Assembly (NCBI GenBank): GCA_965204565.1
Contig: CBDBEU010000005.1
Span: 1,984,001 to 2,048,000 of the forward strand
DNA length: 64,000 nt
Reading direction: 5' to 3'
Origin: CBDBEU01 sp965204565
GTDB lineage: Bacteria > Pseudomonadota > Alphaproteobacteria > Rhizobiales > TMED25
In this document: positions 53,832 through 63,522 of the stretch, piece after piece
Numbering within the stretch: the stretch's first letter is position 1
How the letters are laid out: every line of letters starts with the position of its first letter
Notes under the pieces: generated by a model
Told to the model about the DNA's origin: nothing
The model's input: the letters and a program-made list of their open reading frames with translations, nothing else
The model's database searches: none
Made by a program: the position numbers and the translations under genes

Positions 53832-55337
53832 TCAGCGACGGCCATGATTGCAGGTCATTTTTGTGAGCCCGTCCGGCACGACGCCGGCTTTGCTGGTTTG
53901 ACGCTGGGCGGTGAGCGTTTCGAGATCGGGGCGGGGTCTTGCAAGGTCCGCCTCTCCGGCAAGCGCGTGCTCGATTGCGGCAGCGGCGGCGAGGGTTTGC
54001 ACATCGCCGCGCGCCGGGCCTGCAAGCTGCAGCCCGAAGGGCATGCCGGTGGGGCCAAAACCGCATGGGATCACGCTCACCGGGTGGGTGGTGAGCGTCA
54101 GCGCATAGGTCATGGCAATCCAGGTGATATAGGTCGACATCGGCTCGCCGTCGACTTCGCCAACCGTCACCTCCTCCACCGGGAAGGGAACAACCGAGGC
54201 GGAGGGGCAGATCAGAAGATCGAAATCGTCAAACAAGTCCTGCATGCGCTGGTAGGCCGCAGTCTGCTCGGCCATGGCGCGGCCTACCTCGGCAACAGTG
54301 ATGTTGCGCGCGTAATCGACATTGGAAATGACCGGCCAGCCGGCCTCGCTGCGATGCTGGTCGACATAGGCGCCATAGGCCTCAACGAAATCAACGCCGC
54401 GTAGGGTCTCGAAAGTCTTGTGCACGGGGCCAAGATCGGGATCGATCCACTCGGCTTCGGCAAATAGCGGCGCCAGGCGTTCGGCCTTGGCGCGAAAGGC
54501 CTGGCGGACATTCCTCGCCACCGGAACGCAGCCGAGATCTTCGGAAAACGCCACCCTGAGTTTTGCAGTGTCAACCGGTGCAAGATCCAGAAACTCCGCC
54601 GGATCGGCAGGACGGCTCAGCGGATCACCAAGATCAAGACCTGACATGGCAGCCAGTAGCAGGGCGGCATCTGGTACATTGCGCGCCATCGGCCCGTCGA
54701 CCCCCAAGGTCGACCAACCTTGCTTGCGCGCCGGGCGCGCCACCAGGCCGGGCGAGGTACGGTGGCCGACAACACCGCAAAATGAGGCGGGGGTGCGCAC
54801 CGAACCGCCCATATCGGTGCCGGTGGCGAGCGGTGCCATGTCACAGGCAAGCGCTGCGGCGGCACCGCCGGAGGAGCCCGCCGGGGTCAGCGCTGGGTCG
54901 AACGGATTGACGGTAGCGCCATAGACGCGGTTGACGGTGTTCGACCCGGCACCGAATTCGGGCGTGTTGGTCTTGCCCAGAATGATGCCGCCGGCGGCGC
55001 GGATGCGCGCGACCACCAGTTCGTCCTGGTCGGGAACATGATCGCGATAGACCAGCGAGCCGCGTGTGGTGACAAGCCCCCCGGTCTCGGTCAGGTCCTT
55101 GAGCAGCACCGGCAAACCGTGAAGGAGGCCGGGTTCAGCGCCTGACATGACGGCATGTTCAGCGCGCTTTGCCGCATCGCGGGCGCGTTCGCCATCAAGG
55201 GCGACGACGGCGTTGAGAATCGGATTGATTTGCTCAATACGGCTCAGACACGCATCGATCAGTTCGACCGGCGAGAGCTGCTTGTTTGCAATCCGGCGCT
55301 TCAGCTCACACGCCGAAAGCTCGACAATTTCCCCCAT
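53832..55337 (-). CDS. Amidase signature family enzyme
   Basis: A 501-residue hydrolase with the Ser-cisSer-Lys triad: Lys in LPVLLKDL (near 81), cis-Ser in AGSSGGAAAAL (near 159) and the nucleophile in GTDMGGSVRTPASFCG (near 181). It could cleave an aryl- or alkylamide brought in by the nearby TRAP system. Start 55337 (MGEIVELSACELKR) is standard for the family. It lies after the lyase pseudogene on the same strand. Confidence 0.9.
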   Translation of the reverse strand: MGEIVELSACELKRRIANKQLSPVELIDACLSRIEQINPILNAVVALDGERARDAAKRAEHAVMSGAEPGLLHGLPVLLKDLTETGGLVTTRGSLVYRDHVPDQDELVVARIRAAGGIILGKTNTPEFGAGSNTVNRVYGATVNPFDPALTPAGSSGGAAAALACDMAPLATGTDMGGSVRTPASFCGVVGHRTSPGLVARPARKQGWSTLGVDGPMARNVPDAALLLAAMSGLDLGDPLSRPADPAEFLDLAPVDTAKLRVAFSEDLGCVPVARNVRQAFRAKAERLAPLFAEAEWIDPDLGPVHKTFETLRGVDFVEAYGAYVDQHRSEAGWPVISNVDYARNITVAEVGRAMAEQTAAYQRMQDLFDDFDLLICPSASVVPFPVEEVTVGEVDGEPMSTYITWIAMTYALTLTTHPVSVIPCGFGPTGMPFGLQLAGPARGDVQTLAAAAAIEHALAGEADLARPRPDLETLTAQRQTSKAGVVPDGLTKMTCNHGRR

Positions 55338-55419
55338 GGCGAACCCCTTTTTCTGATCGTCAGCCGAGCCGGGGCCACCATAGCGAGGCTGGTGCCGGCG
55401 GGTAAAGCGCAAGGTTGAT

Positions 55420-56705
55420 CGCGGCAGGCGCCGAGATATTGTTCGGGCTGCAGCAGTTCGGTGATCTGATCGTCACTGAGACCATTTTTCACCTCGCCCT
55501 GTTCGGCAAGTGTTTCAGAAAATGGCCGCCCCTCCACAAAAGCTGCCTGGGCGGCGTCATAGACCGCATCATGGGCCTTCTGGCGGCCGGTCTTGTGCCC
55601 GGGTTCCACACGATCGCTTCGGACATGATCAGCCCGCTTGTGAGATCGAGGTTCTGGCGCATGCGGTCGGGAAACAGGCGCAGACCTTCGAACACATTGG
55701 TCAGCCTTTGCAATATGTCGCCGGTCAGGATGCAGGACTGGTCGAGCGCACGATTGATCATGATGTAGGTGGTGCGGTCGGCTTCATGCTCGGTCTGCAT
55801 CGCTTCAAGCGCCAGCGGCATCTGGGCCGCAGTTCGGCGGCAGCGGCAACAATGTCCCGGGTGAGCTTCGGGTTGCGCTTTTGCGACAGGGTGGATGAGC
55901 CCACCGTGCCTTCCCGCACCTGCTCTTCGACCTCGCCGAATTCCTGCTTCATCAGCGTTTAGATCTCGCAGGCGATCTTGCTTGAGGTTGCCGCGAGCAG
56001 TCCCAGAAGCGTGACATATTCAGCCAGATGATCGGCGATGGTGCGCGCCGGATTGCGCCTGGAGGAAAGGCCAAGGCGCTCTGCCATGCGGCCTTGCACA
56101 TCGAGGTTGATTTCGCCGAGCGAGACGAGTGTTCCACCCCGCCGCCCAGCATTGCGACGAACACCCGCGGCTCTGCGCCGCGCAGCCGTTCGACATGGCG
56201 GGCGAGCTCGTCAATCCACACCGAGACCTTGCAGCCAAAGGTTGCCGGAACCGCATGCTGGCCATGGGTGCGCGCCGGCATGGCCATGTCCTTGGTGGCA
56301 TCGGCAAGGCCTGCCAGCAATGTCAGGAGATCGCCGAATTGGCCGAGAAAAATGCCGTGGGCCTGGCGGATCATCATCAGCTTGGCGGTCTGGATGATGT
56401 TCTGGGTGGTGGCGCCCCAATGCACAATAATCGCCGGCATCGACCTCGCACACCCGGTCCAACTCCCACACGATCGGATGACCGGTTCTGGCAAGGCCCT
56501 CATGGATATTGTCGAGGTTGAGATTTTCAAACCTCGCCTTGCGGATGATCTTATCAGTGGCGCTTTCAGGGATGATGTCAAGTTCGGCTTCAGCCAGTGC
56601 CAGTGCGGCTTTGACATCGAGCCAGGACTGGATGCGCGCGGATTCTGAAAATAGTGCGCGAACGCCGGGATCGGTAATCCGGTAGGCGGTTGGTTCGGCG
56701 TCCAT
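55420..56705 (-). pseudogene. PcaB/adenylosuccinate lyase-type enzyme, multiply frameshifted
   Basis: Pieces of one fumarase/aspartase-superfamily lyase occur in at least four minus frames. MDAEPTAYRITDPGVRALFS starts at 56705, then WGATTQNIIQTAKLMMIRQ, ARTHGQHAVPATFG, the signature GSSTLSQKRNPK (near 55870), IMINRALDQSCIL, and finally GRQKAHDAVYDAAQ and ITELLQPEQYLG near 55450. A TAA at 55959-55961 replaces a probable Tyr (EI-Y-TLM). The intact form would be about 430 residues. By context it may have been a 3-carboxymuconate cycloisomerase-like enzyme. Confidence 0.82.
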
Positions 56706-56811
56706 GAGGTGCTCCGCATTTCCTGTTCAACATCACTGCCGCCCGGACTTGCCCTTTATGGGCCGCTGGTCCAACTTGACCCCACGCACATGCCACACAA
56801 GGGTGAGCAAC

Positions 56812-57123
56812 ATGCAGTTCATGGCAAAGATCGTCCTTTCGCTGCCGGGCGATTGGTCATCGGAAAAACTGGAGGAGATGAACCTCACCGAGCGCGCGCG
56901 CAGTATGAAGATGGTCGCAGACGGCAAGCTCAAGCGCATTTACCGCATTGCCGGACTGCGCGCCAATTTCAGCATCTGGGAGACTGAGACGGTGGAGGAA
57001 CTGCACGAGATTTTGACCTCTATGCCGCTGCATCCCTACATGAACATCGAGGTTTATCCGATCATCAAGCACACCACGACGACCGCTTGGGAGGCCGAGC
57101 ACGGCGAGATGCCGCCATTCTAG
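56812..57123 (+). CDS. Muconolactone delta-isomerase-like protein
   Basis: A 103-residue ABM-fold protein: MAKIVLSLPGDWSSEKLEEM, RIYRIAGLRANFSIWE and LHEILTSMPLHPYMNIEVYP match muconolactone isomerases (CatC), which convert muconolactone to 3-oxoadipate enol-lactone. The family also contains non-aromatic relatives, so the reaction is tentative. Divergent from the lyase pseudogene, and 62 bp before the CMD-like gene. Confidence 0.85.
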   Translation: MQFMAKIVLSLPGDWSSEKLEEMNLTERARSMKMVADGKLKRIYRIAGLRANFSIWETETVEELHEILTSMPLHPYMNIEVYPIIKHTTTTAWEAEHGEMPPF

Positions 57124-57185
57124 AGGTTTGTGCCCGCTCGCAAGACGCACCCACCCATACATCCAAAAAGCGGAGGCCCAGCCCC

Positions 57186-57838
57186 GTGAATTCGCCAAAA
57201 TCACCATCCGGCAACGATGCCGAAGTCAATTGCGCCATCCTGCCCGACCGCATGCCGGCCATGTCGCAGGACGAAATGAACGATGCGCAAAAAAAGGTCG
57301 CGGCCGAGATCGCCGCCGGGCCGCGCGGCAAGGTCGAGGGGCCTTATTGGCCGATCCTCAGAAGCCCGGGCTTTGCCGGCTGCATCCAGAACGTCGGCGC
57401 CTATTTCCGCTATGACTGCCAGCTGACGCGCAAGATCAACGAAATGGCTGCGCTGATGGCAGCAAGGTCGTGGAGCCAGCAATTTGTCTGGGACGTTCAC
57501 ATTTTGCAGGCACTCGATGCGGGTCTTTCACGCGAAACCGCAACGGCGCTTGCCGAAGGCCGCAGGCCCGAGGGCATGCAGGCAGATGAAGAAGTCCTAT
57601 GGGATTTCGTCACCGAGTTGCAGGACACCAAGGGTGTCAGTGAACGCACCTATGCGCGTGCGGTCGAGGCGTTCGAGGAAAGCGGGGTGATCGATATTCT
57701 GGCATTGTCGGCTATTACACGACACTATCCATGATCATGAATGTCAGCCGCACCGATTTGCTCGACGGCAGGGCTCTGCCGCTCGATCCACTGCCACAGC
57801 GGCTGCATCCCGACACGGCAAACCCGCTACGCAGTTGA
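57186..57838 (+). pseudogene. Carboxymuconolactone decarboxylase (CMD) family protein, one-base frameshift near the end
   Basis: Starts with GTG at 57186. The AhpD/CMD-like core runs ILRSPGFAGCIQNVGAYFRYD, LTRKINEMAALMAARSWSQQ and FVWDVHILQA. Near 57710 the expected ending GYYTTLSMIMNVSRTDLLDG lies in the next frame, up to a stop at 57836-57838; the original frame ends at 57734 as AITRHYP. One lost G explains this. The catalytic CxxC of AhpD is absent, as in many CMD paralogues. It could be a real mutation or an indel error. Confidence 0.75.
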
Positions 57839-58028
57839 GGCAAGGGAGTTTTCTTTCCTGGCGGCCCGGGGGCCGCAACCTGCACCAGCCCTCTCCTCTA
57901 CTCGGCCACCCATGAGATCATACTGCCGTGGGTGACCCCGGGTAGGGGAGAGAGCCAAGGTCCGGGGTGAGCCGACTGCGCGTCAGCGCCCTAAAAAAAT
58001 AGCCGGGCGCAGCTTCAATCCATGCCGC

Positions 58029-58361
58029 TCACCCCGTGGCAGGTCCGTTTGCCGGGTCGAAGAACGGTGCGGGGAAGAACAGCTTGTTCTTCTGGCTGAC
58101 GATCTTGTCGCGGTTCATCGGCAGATAGGCCTGCCAGCCCTCCGACTTGACGAGCTCGGCGCGGCGGCGCGCGCGGTCGGCAAGATCCTCATAGCCCCAC
58201 ATATGGATCACCTGATTGAGCGCCCCGAACTCGGTGAAGTAATAGCCGATAAGGGTGCCGAGGATCGGCAGTTGGTGCGGCAGACCGTGCTCCTCGTAGG
58301 TTGCAAGATACGCAGCAGCCATACCTGGCCTCATGGTGTAAGTGCGTTGTTCGACGATCAT
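58029..58361 (-). CDS. NIPSNAP family protein
   Basis: A 110-residue ABM-fold protein: MIVEQRTYTMRPGMAAAYLA, GYYFTEFGALNQVIHMWGY and RAELVKSEGWQAYL match NIPSNAP proteins. Second member in the window after the gene at 49621; the two are only distantly alike. Its 3' end is separated from the CMD-like gene by about 190 bases without a gene. Confidence 0.87.
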   Translation of the reverse strand: MIVEQRTYTMRPGMAAAYLATYEEHGLPHQLPILGTLIGYYFTEFGALNQVIHMWGYEDLADRARRRAELVKSEGWQAYLPMNRDKIVSQKNKLFFPAPFFDPANGPATG

Positions 58362-58593
58362 GGGTGTTTCCTCCGCTGTTCAATTCTGCCAATGCGCCCT
58401 TCTGTCAAAGAGCCATGGGGCTTCACATTGTCACACAGGCACGCAACTGATCCAAAGCAGAGCGCGCCGGTCAAGGGAAGCCTGCCGGCCAAGAAGTTTC
58501 ATTGCTGCATTGCTTGCCGCAATGTTCCGGCAGCGTGGAATCCATTGAGCGCTGTCGCTAAAGTGCCTGCCAAACAAAGGTGAAGGGCGCGCA

Positions 58594-60201
58594 ATGCCAA
58601 CCGGGGAGACATTCGATTTCATCGTCGTTGGCGCCGGGAGTGCCGGCTGCGTGCTTGCCAACCGGCTGAGCGCCAGCGGCAGGCACCAGGTATTGCTGCT
58701 GGAGGCTGGCGGACGCGATACCAGCCCGTGGATCCATGTGCCGCTGGGCTACGGCAAGCATTTCACCAATCCCAAGGTCAACTGGCTCTATACCTCTGAG
58801 CCCGACCCGGCGACCGGCGGGCGCAGCATCGCCCAGCCGCGCGGCAAGGTGCTGGGCGGCTCGTCCTCGATCAACGGTCTTGTTTATATGCGCGGCCAGC
58901 GCGAGGACTATGACCATTGGCGCCAGCTCGGCAACGAGGGCTGGGCGTTTGACGATGTGCTGCCGTTGTTCCGCAAGCATGAGGACAATGCGCGCGGCGA
59001 GGACGCGTTTCACGGCGTTGGCGGTGAGCTGGGCGTTTGCGACACACCGATCCGCCATCCTTTGTGCGACGCCTTTATCAATGCCGCCGTTGCCTGCGGC
59101 CTCCAGCGCACGGACGACCATAATGGCGCACAGCATGAAGGATTTGGCTATGTGCAAACAACCCAGCGGCGCGGCTGGCGCTCGAGCGCGGCGACCGCCT
59201 TCCTCAAGCCCGCCATGGGGCGCTCCAATCTCAAGATCGTCACCGGCGCCCATGCAAGCCGGGTGCTGGTTTCAGACAAGCAGGTCACCGGTGTTGAATG
59301 GCTGAGTGAAGGGCAAACCCACAGCGCGTCAGCCAATTGCGAAGTCATTCTGTCGGGCGGTGCGATCAACTCACCGCAATTGCTCCAGCTTTCCGGTATC
59401 GGTCCGGCGGAATTTCTGCGCGGCCACGGCATCGAGGTGGTTGCCGATCTTGCCGGCGTCGGCGCCAATTTGCAGGACCACTACAATGGCCGGCTGGTCT
59501 ACAAGACCAGGGAGCGCAACACGCTGAACGACATCATCGGCAATCCATGGAGATCGGCCATCGAGGGCCTGCGCTATATCACCCAGCGCAAGGGGTTCCT
59601 CACGCTCAGCACATCGGTTGCCGCCGGTTTCGTGCGCACCGACCCTTCGGTCGCAAGATCCGATATCCAGATCGGCATTGCGCTGTTCAGCGGCGACAAG
59701 GCGGGCGATCCGCTGCACGATTTTTCCGCGATTTCGATCATCGTGCGGCATCTGCGCCAGGAAAGCCGCGGCGAGATCATGATCACCAGCGCTGACCCAA
59801 TGGCGCCGCCGGCGATCCGTCCGCGCTATCTGACGGTGCAAAGCGATGTCGATGGCCTAGTGAAAGCGATGATGGAGGGCCGGCGCATCATGGAGGCCGA
59901 ACCGATGCGACAGCACATTGTCGCCGAACATCTGCCGGGGCCCGATTGCGCCAGCGAAGAGGATATGGCCGCGTTCGTGAAAAAGCGCGGCGGCATCAGC
60001 TTCCATCCGGCAGGCACCTGCAAGATGGGCAGCGATGAAGCCGCGGTGGTCGATGCGCGATTGCGGGTGCGCGGCCTCAGCGGTCTTCGCGTTGCCGACG
60101 CCTCGATCATGCCGACGTTGATCTCAGGCAATACCAATGCGCCGTCGATCATGATCGGGGAGAAGGCCGCAGATATGATAATCGCCGATGCGGCGGCGTG
60201 A
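58594..60201 (+). CDS. GMC-family FAD-dependent oxidoreductase (choline/alcohol dehydrogenase-like)
   Basis: A 535-residue flavoprotein: FAD-binding VVGAGSAGCVLANRLS near residue 10, GMC signature 1 GKVLGGSSSINGLVYMRGQ near 86, signature 2 SGGAINSPQLLQLSGIG near 255, the active-site His in ISFHPAGTCKMG near 470 and NTNAPSIMIGEKAADM at the end. It oxidises an alcohol, the exact one unknown; sequences of this type are annotated as choline or aryl/alkyl alcohol dehydrogenases. Confidence 0.92.
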   Translation: MPTGETFDFIVVGAGSAGCVLANRLSASGRHQVLLLEAGGRDTSPWIHVPLGYGKHFTNPKVNWLYTSEPDPATGGRSIAQPRGKVLGGSSSINGLVYMRGQREDYDHWRQLGNEGWAFDDVLPLFRKHEDNARGEDAFHGVGGELGVCDTPIRHPLCDAFINAAVACGLQRTDDHNGAQHEGFGYVQTTQRRGWRSSAATAFLKPAMGRSNLKIVTGAHASRVLVSDKQVTGVEWLSEGQTHSASANCEVILSGGAINSPQLLQLSGIGPAEFLRGHGIEVVADLAGVGANLQDHYNGRLVYKTRERNTLNDIIGNPWRSAIEGLRYITQRKGFLTLSTSVAAGFVRTDPSVARSDIQIGIALFSGDKAGDPLHDFSAISIIVRHLRQESRGEIMITSADPMAPPAIRPRYLTVQSDVDGLVKAMMEGRRIMEAEPMRQHIVAEHLPGPDCASEEDMAAFVKKRGGISFHPAGTCKMGSDEAAVVDARLRVRGLSGLRVADASIMPTLISGNTNAPSIMIGEKAADMIIADAAA

Positions 60202-60295
60202 GCGGCGCTTGGCGGGTGAGGCGAGCGGCGGTTAACATCAGCGCCCCACCGACTGCCCTCCGGAAATATTCGAAATAGTCCAAGAGCGAGGAGTA

Positions 60296-60418
60296 ATGAG
60301 CAAGAAGATTGCGGTTGTGGGAACCGGCGCCAATGGCAGCTGCATTTCCGCCGATCTCATCAAGGCGGACCTTGATGTGACGATGATCGATCAGTGGCCG
60401 GAGCACAGAACTGCATGA
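60296..60418 (+). pseudogene. Ketopantoate reductase-like N-terminal remnant
   Basis: A 40-residue frame with a good ribosome site (GAGCGAGGAGT): MSKKIAVVGTGANGSCISAD and MIDQWPEH. This is the Rossmann start (GxGxxG) of ApbA/PanE-type 2-dehydropantoate 2-reductases, which are about 300 residues. The frame then stops and nothing recognisable follows before the MBL gene. Probably a deletion remnant. Confidence 0.7.
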
Positions 60419-60474
60419 CCCATGCTGGTCAAACAACAGAGTTACAAACTCATTCATGAAGAAAGTCCGGGAAA

Positions 60475-61308
60475 ATGAGCGGAACAGGTGAAATCTACGA
60501 AGTCTTTGCACTGAAATATGCCCATACGGTGCGCCCGTCGCGGGAGTTCTATCTGTTCTCTCCCGATCCGCATGAAGGGCCGCGGCCGATCTCCTACTAT
60601 CTGTGGGTGATCCGCAACGAGGCGCGCACCATTGTCGTCGATCTTGGTTTTGACCGGCGCTCGGGTGAAGCGCGCGGGCGCGTTCCCGAGCGTGAGCCGA
60701 TTGAGGCGCTGGCGGCAATCGGCGTGAAGCCCGAAGACGTCGACACGGTGATCATCACCCACATGCATTTCGACCATGCCGGTCACGGGCCGTATTTCCC
60801 CAATGCCACTTTCATCCTGCAGGAGCGCGAGATCGCCTATTGCACCGGCAAATATATGGCCTATGCGCCGCTCCGGCGTCCATTCGATATCGAGCATGTG
60901 ACCGACATGATCCGCGCCAATTACAATTCGCAGGTGAAGTTCGTCGATGGCGACAGCCAAGTGCTGCCCGGCATTTCGGTGCATCTGATTGGCGGGCATT
61001 CGGGCGGGCTGCAGACGGTCAGGGTAGAGACCCAAGACGGGCCACTGGTGATTGCCTCCGACGCTGCGCATTTCTATGACCTTCTGACCGAGGATATTCC
61101 GTTCACGGTGATCGTCAGCCTGCCGGAAATGAGCGCCGGGTGGGAGCGCATCTTCGAGCTAGGCGCGGCGCCCGAGCGCGTGGTGCCGGGCCACGATCCG
61201 CTGGTCATAAAGCTCTATCCCCAGCACCCCGACGATGAAATGACGGTGGTTCTGTCCGATCCGCCACTTGCAAAAACGCCGTGGCAGGTCTGGAAGGAAA
61301 ACGCGTAA
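60475..61308 (+). CDS. MBL-fold hydrolase, N-acyl homoserine lactonase-like
   Basis: A 277-residue metallo-beta-lactamase-fold enzyme with the dinuclear zinc motif HMHFDHAGH near residue 99, a further His in IGGHSGGLQTV and Asp in ASDAAHFYD. The arrangement and length are those of AttM/AiiA-like lactonases, although members in catabolic clusters often open other lactones. Next to CatC- and CMD-like genes, a lactone intermediate is a reasonable substrate. It is 43 bp before the FadB-like gene. Confidence 0.87.
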   Translation: MSGTGEIYEVFALKYAHTVRPSREFYLFSPDPHEGPRPISYYLWVIRNEARTIVVDLGFDRRSGEARGRVPEREPIEALAAIGVKPEDVDTVIITHMHFDHAGHGPYFPNATFILQEREIAYCTGKYMAYAPLRRPFDIEHVTDMIRANYNSQVKFVDGDSQVLPGISVHLIGGHSGGLQTVRVETQDGPLVIASDAAHFYDLLTEDIPFTVIVSLPEMSAGWERIFELGAAPERVVPGHDPLVIKLYPQHPDDEMTVVLSDPPLAKTPWQVWKENA

Positions 61309-61351
61309 GTGCCGCTTAAAGCCCGCACCACGAGCGGAAGGGGGAGGTTTG

Positions 61352-63439
61352 ATGTCACTTGCCAAATATGAGGCTGATGGAGATGTGGCGGTCATCTCGC
61401 TCGCCAGCCCTCCGGTCAATGCGCTCAAACATGCGCTGCGCCGGAGGATTGCCGAGGGCATCGACAAGGCGATGGCCGACAAGGCGATCATTGCGGTGGT
61501 GCTGATTGGCTCTGAGCGCGCATTCTCCGCCGGTGCCGATATCACCGAGATGGGCACGCCGGCAGCACTCGCCGAGCCGGTATTGCCGAACCTGATTATC
61601 AAGATGGAGCAATACTCAAAGCCGATCATTGCCGCGATTGGCGGTCTTGCCATGGGCGGCGGTCTTGAGCTTGCCATGGGCGCGCATCATCGCATCGCGC
61701 TTGGCAATGCGCGTCTTGCCCTGCCCGAGGTCAAGCTCGGTATTCTGCCGGGGGCCGGCGGCACGCAGCGTTTCCCCAGAGCTGTGGGGTTGAAAGGAGC
61801 GGTCGACTTCATTTTGCGCGGCGATCCGGTGGCGGCCGAAACATTTGACGGAACGGCGCTGATTGCACGCACCGTCAAGGATGATCTGCGCGGTGAGGCG
61901 GTGGCTTTTGCCCGTGAAGTGGCGGCCAGCGATACGGCGCTGACGCGGCTGCGCGATCTTGACGTCGATGACACCGATGCTGGCGAGGCGCTGGCGGCGG
62001 CGCGCTCTCAGGCCGACGCCAAGGCTCATCACACACCGGCACTTGCCAGGATCCTCGACTGTCTTGAGGCAGCAAGAAGCCTGCCGATTGACGAGGGCCT
62101 GAAATTCGAGCGCGCGCGGTTCCTGGAACTGCGCGAAACGCCGGCGCATCGCGGCCTGCGCCATGCATTTCTGGCAGAGCGCGAATGCTGGAAAATTCCC
62201 GATGTGCCGGCCTCGACACCGGTGCGCAATGTTGACAGCGCAGCGGTGATTGGCGGCGGCACCATGGGCCGCGGCATTGCGATGAATTTCCTCAATGCCG
62301 GCATTCCGGTGACATTGCTGGAGACCGGGCGCGAGGCGCTCGATGCCGCTGTCGCCGGGATTGAAAGCCTCTATAAGGCGCGCGTCGACCGGGGACGGCT
62401 CACCAAGGCCGTGCTCGACAAATGCATGGGGCTTCTTACCACCACGCTTGATTATGACGATCTCAGGCATGCCGATTTCATCGTCGAGGCGGTGTTTGAG
62501 GAGATGAAGGTCAAGCAGGAAGTGTTCGCCAGGCTCGATGAGATTGCCAAGCAAGGCACGGTGCTGGCGTCCAATACCTCAACGCTCGATGTCAATCAGA
62601 TCGCATCGGCGACTACGCGGCCGCAAGATGTTGTCGGTACGCATTTCTTCAGCCCTGCCAATGTGATGAAGCTGTGCGAGATTGTGCGTGGCGACAAGAC
62701 CTCAAAAGAGGTGCTGGCGACCACGATGGCGGTGGCGAAAAGAATTGGCAAGACCGCAGTGGTTGCCGGGGTGTGCGATGGGTTTATCGGCAATCGCATG
62801 CTCGAGCATTATGTGCGCATGGCACAGATGATGCTTGAGGAGGGCGCCCTGCCGTGGCAGATCGACCATGCGATGGAGGAATGGGGCATGGTGATGGGGC
62901 CGTTCCGGGTCGGTGATCTGGCCGGCAACGACATTGGATGGGGTATCCGCAAGCGCCGCTATATCGAAAAGCCGCATGTCATCTATACTAGGATTGCTGA
63001 CCGGCTGTGCGAGCTTGGCCGTTTCGGCCAGAAGACCGGCAAGGGCTGGTACCTTTATGAGAAGGGCAGCCGCACCCCGATCCCCGATCCTGATACCGAG
63101 GCGATGATTGCCGAATATCGGGCCGAACATGGCATCACCCCGCGTAAGGTCGATGACCAGGAAATCGTCGAGCGCTGCATCTATGCGATGATCAATGAGT
63201 GCGCACGCATTCTGCAAGAGGGTATTGCCATGCGCGCCTCGGACATCGATGCGATCTATCTCACAGGCTACGGCTTCCCACGCTTTCGCGGCGGGCCAAT
63301 GCGCTATGCCGACGAGGTGGGGCTGGCTAATGTCGCCGCGCGGATGGAGGAATTCGAGCGCGCATCGGGCGATCCGTTCTGGAAGCCGGCGGCGATGATC
63401 ACCGATCTGATTGACAGCGGCGGGACATTTACCCGCTAG
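61352..63439 (+). CDS. Bifunctional enoyl-CoA hydratase / 3-hydroxyacyl-CoA dehydrogenase (FadB/FadJ-like)
   Basis: A 695-residue beta-oxidation enzyme. The N-terminal crotonase domain has SERAFSAGADITEMG, GGLAMGGGLELAMGAHHRIA and the Glu-containing ALPEVKLGILPGAGG. The dehydrogenase domain has GGGTMGRGIAMNFLNAG near 305, the catalytic GTHFFSPANVMKL and two C-terminal 3HCDH segments (YGFPRFRGGPM near 640). It hydrates an enoyl-CoA and oxidises the hydroxyacyl-CoA. Start 61352 follows a strong GGGGGAGG site. Confidence 0.92.
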   Translation: MSLAKYEADGDVAVISLASPPVNALKHALRRRIAEGIDKAMADKAIIAVVLIGSERAFSAGADITEMGTPAALAEPVLPNLIIKMEQYSKPIIAAIGGLAMGGGLELAMGAHHRIALGNARLALPEVKLGILPGAGGTQRFPRAVGLKGAVDFILRGDPVAAETFDGTALIARTVKDDLRGEAVAFAREVAASDTALTRLRDLDVDDTDAGEALAAARSQADAKAHHTPALARILDCLEAARSLPIDEGLKFERARFLELRETPAHRGLRHAFLAERECWKIPDVPASTPVRNVDSAAVIGGGTMGRGIAMNFLNAGIPVTLLETGREALDAAVAGIESLYKARVDRGRLTKAVLDKCMGLLTTTLDYDDLRHADFIVEAVFEEMKVKQEVFARLDEIAKQGTVLASNTSTLDVNQIASATTRPQDVVGTHFFSPANVMKLCEIVRGDKTSKEVLATTMAVAKRIGKTAVVAGVCDGFIGNRMLEHYVRMAQMMLEEGALPWQIDHAMEEWGMVMGPFRVGDLAGNDIGWGIRKRRYIEKPHVIYTRIADRLCELGRFGQKTGKGWYLYEKGSRTPIPDPDTEAMIAEYRAEHGITPRKVDDQEIVERCIYAMINECARILQEGIAMRASDIDAIYLTGYGFPRFRGGPMRYADEVGLANVAARMEEFERASGDPFWKPAAMITDLIDSGGTFTR

Positions 63440-63522
63440 CGCTTCTGCCTCCTACCCCGATGTTTCGCACGTGCCCTTTCATCTTATAATACCAGCCAAT
63501 GTCCATCACGGAGCCCCGGCCA

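Noticed and set aside
57839..58028. Possible gene or RNA between the CMD-like and NIPSNAP genes
   Set aside because: No open frame with family support; only imperfect inverted CT/AG-rich stretches, too weak to call a REP element or RNA.
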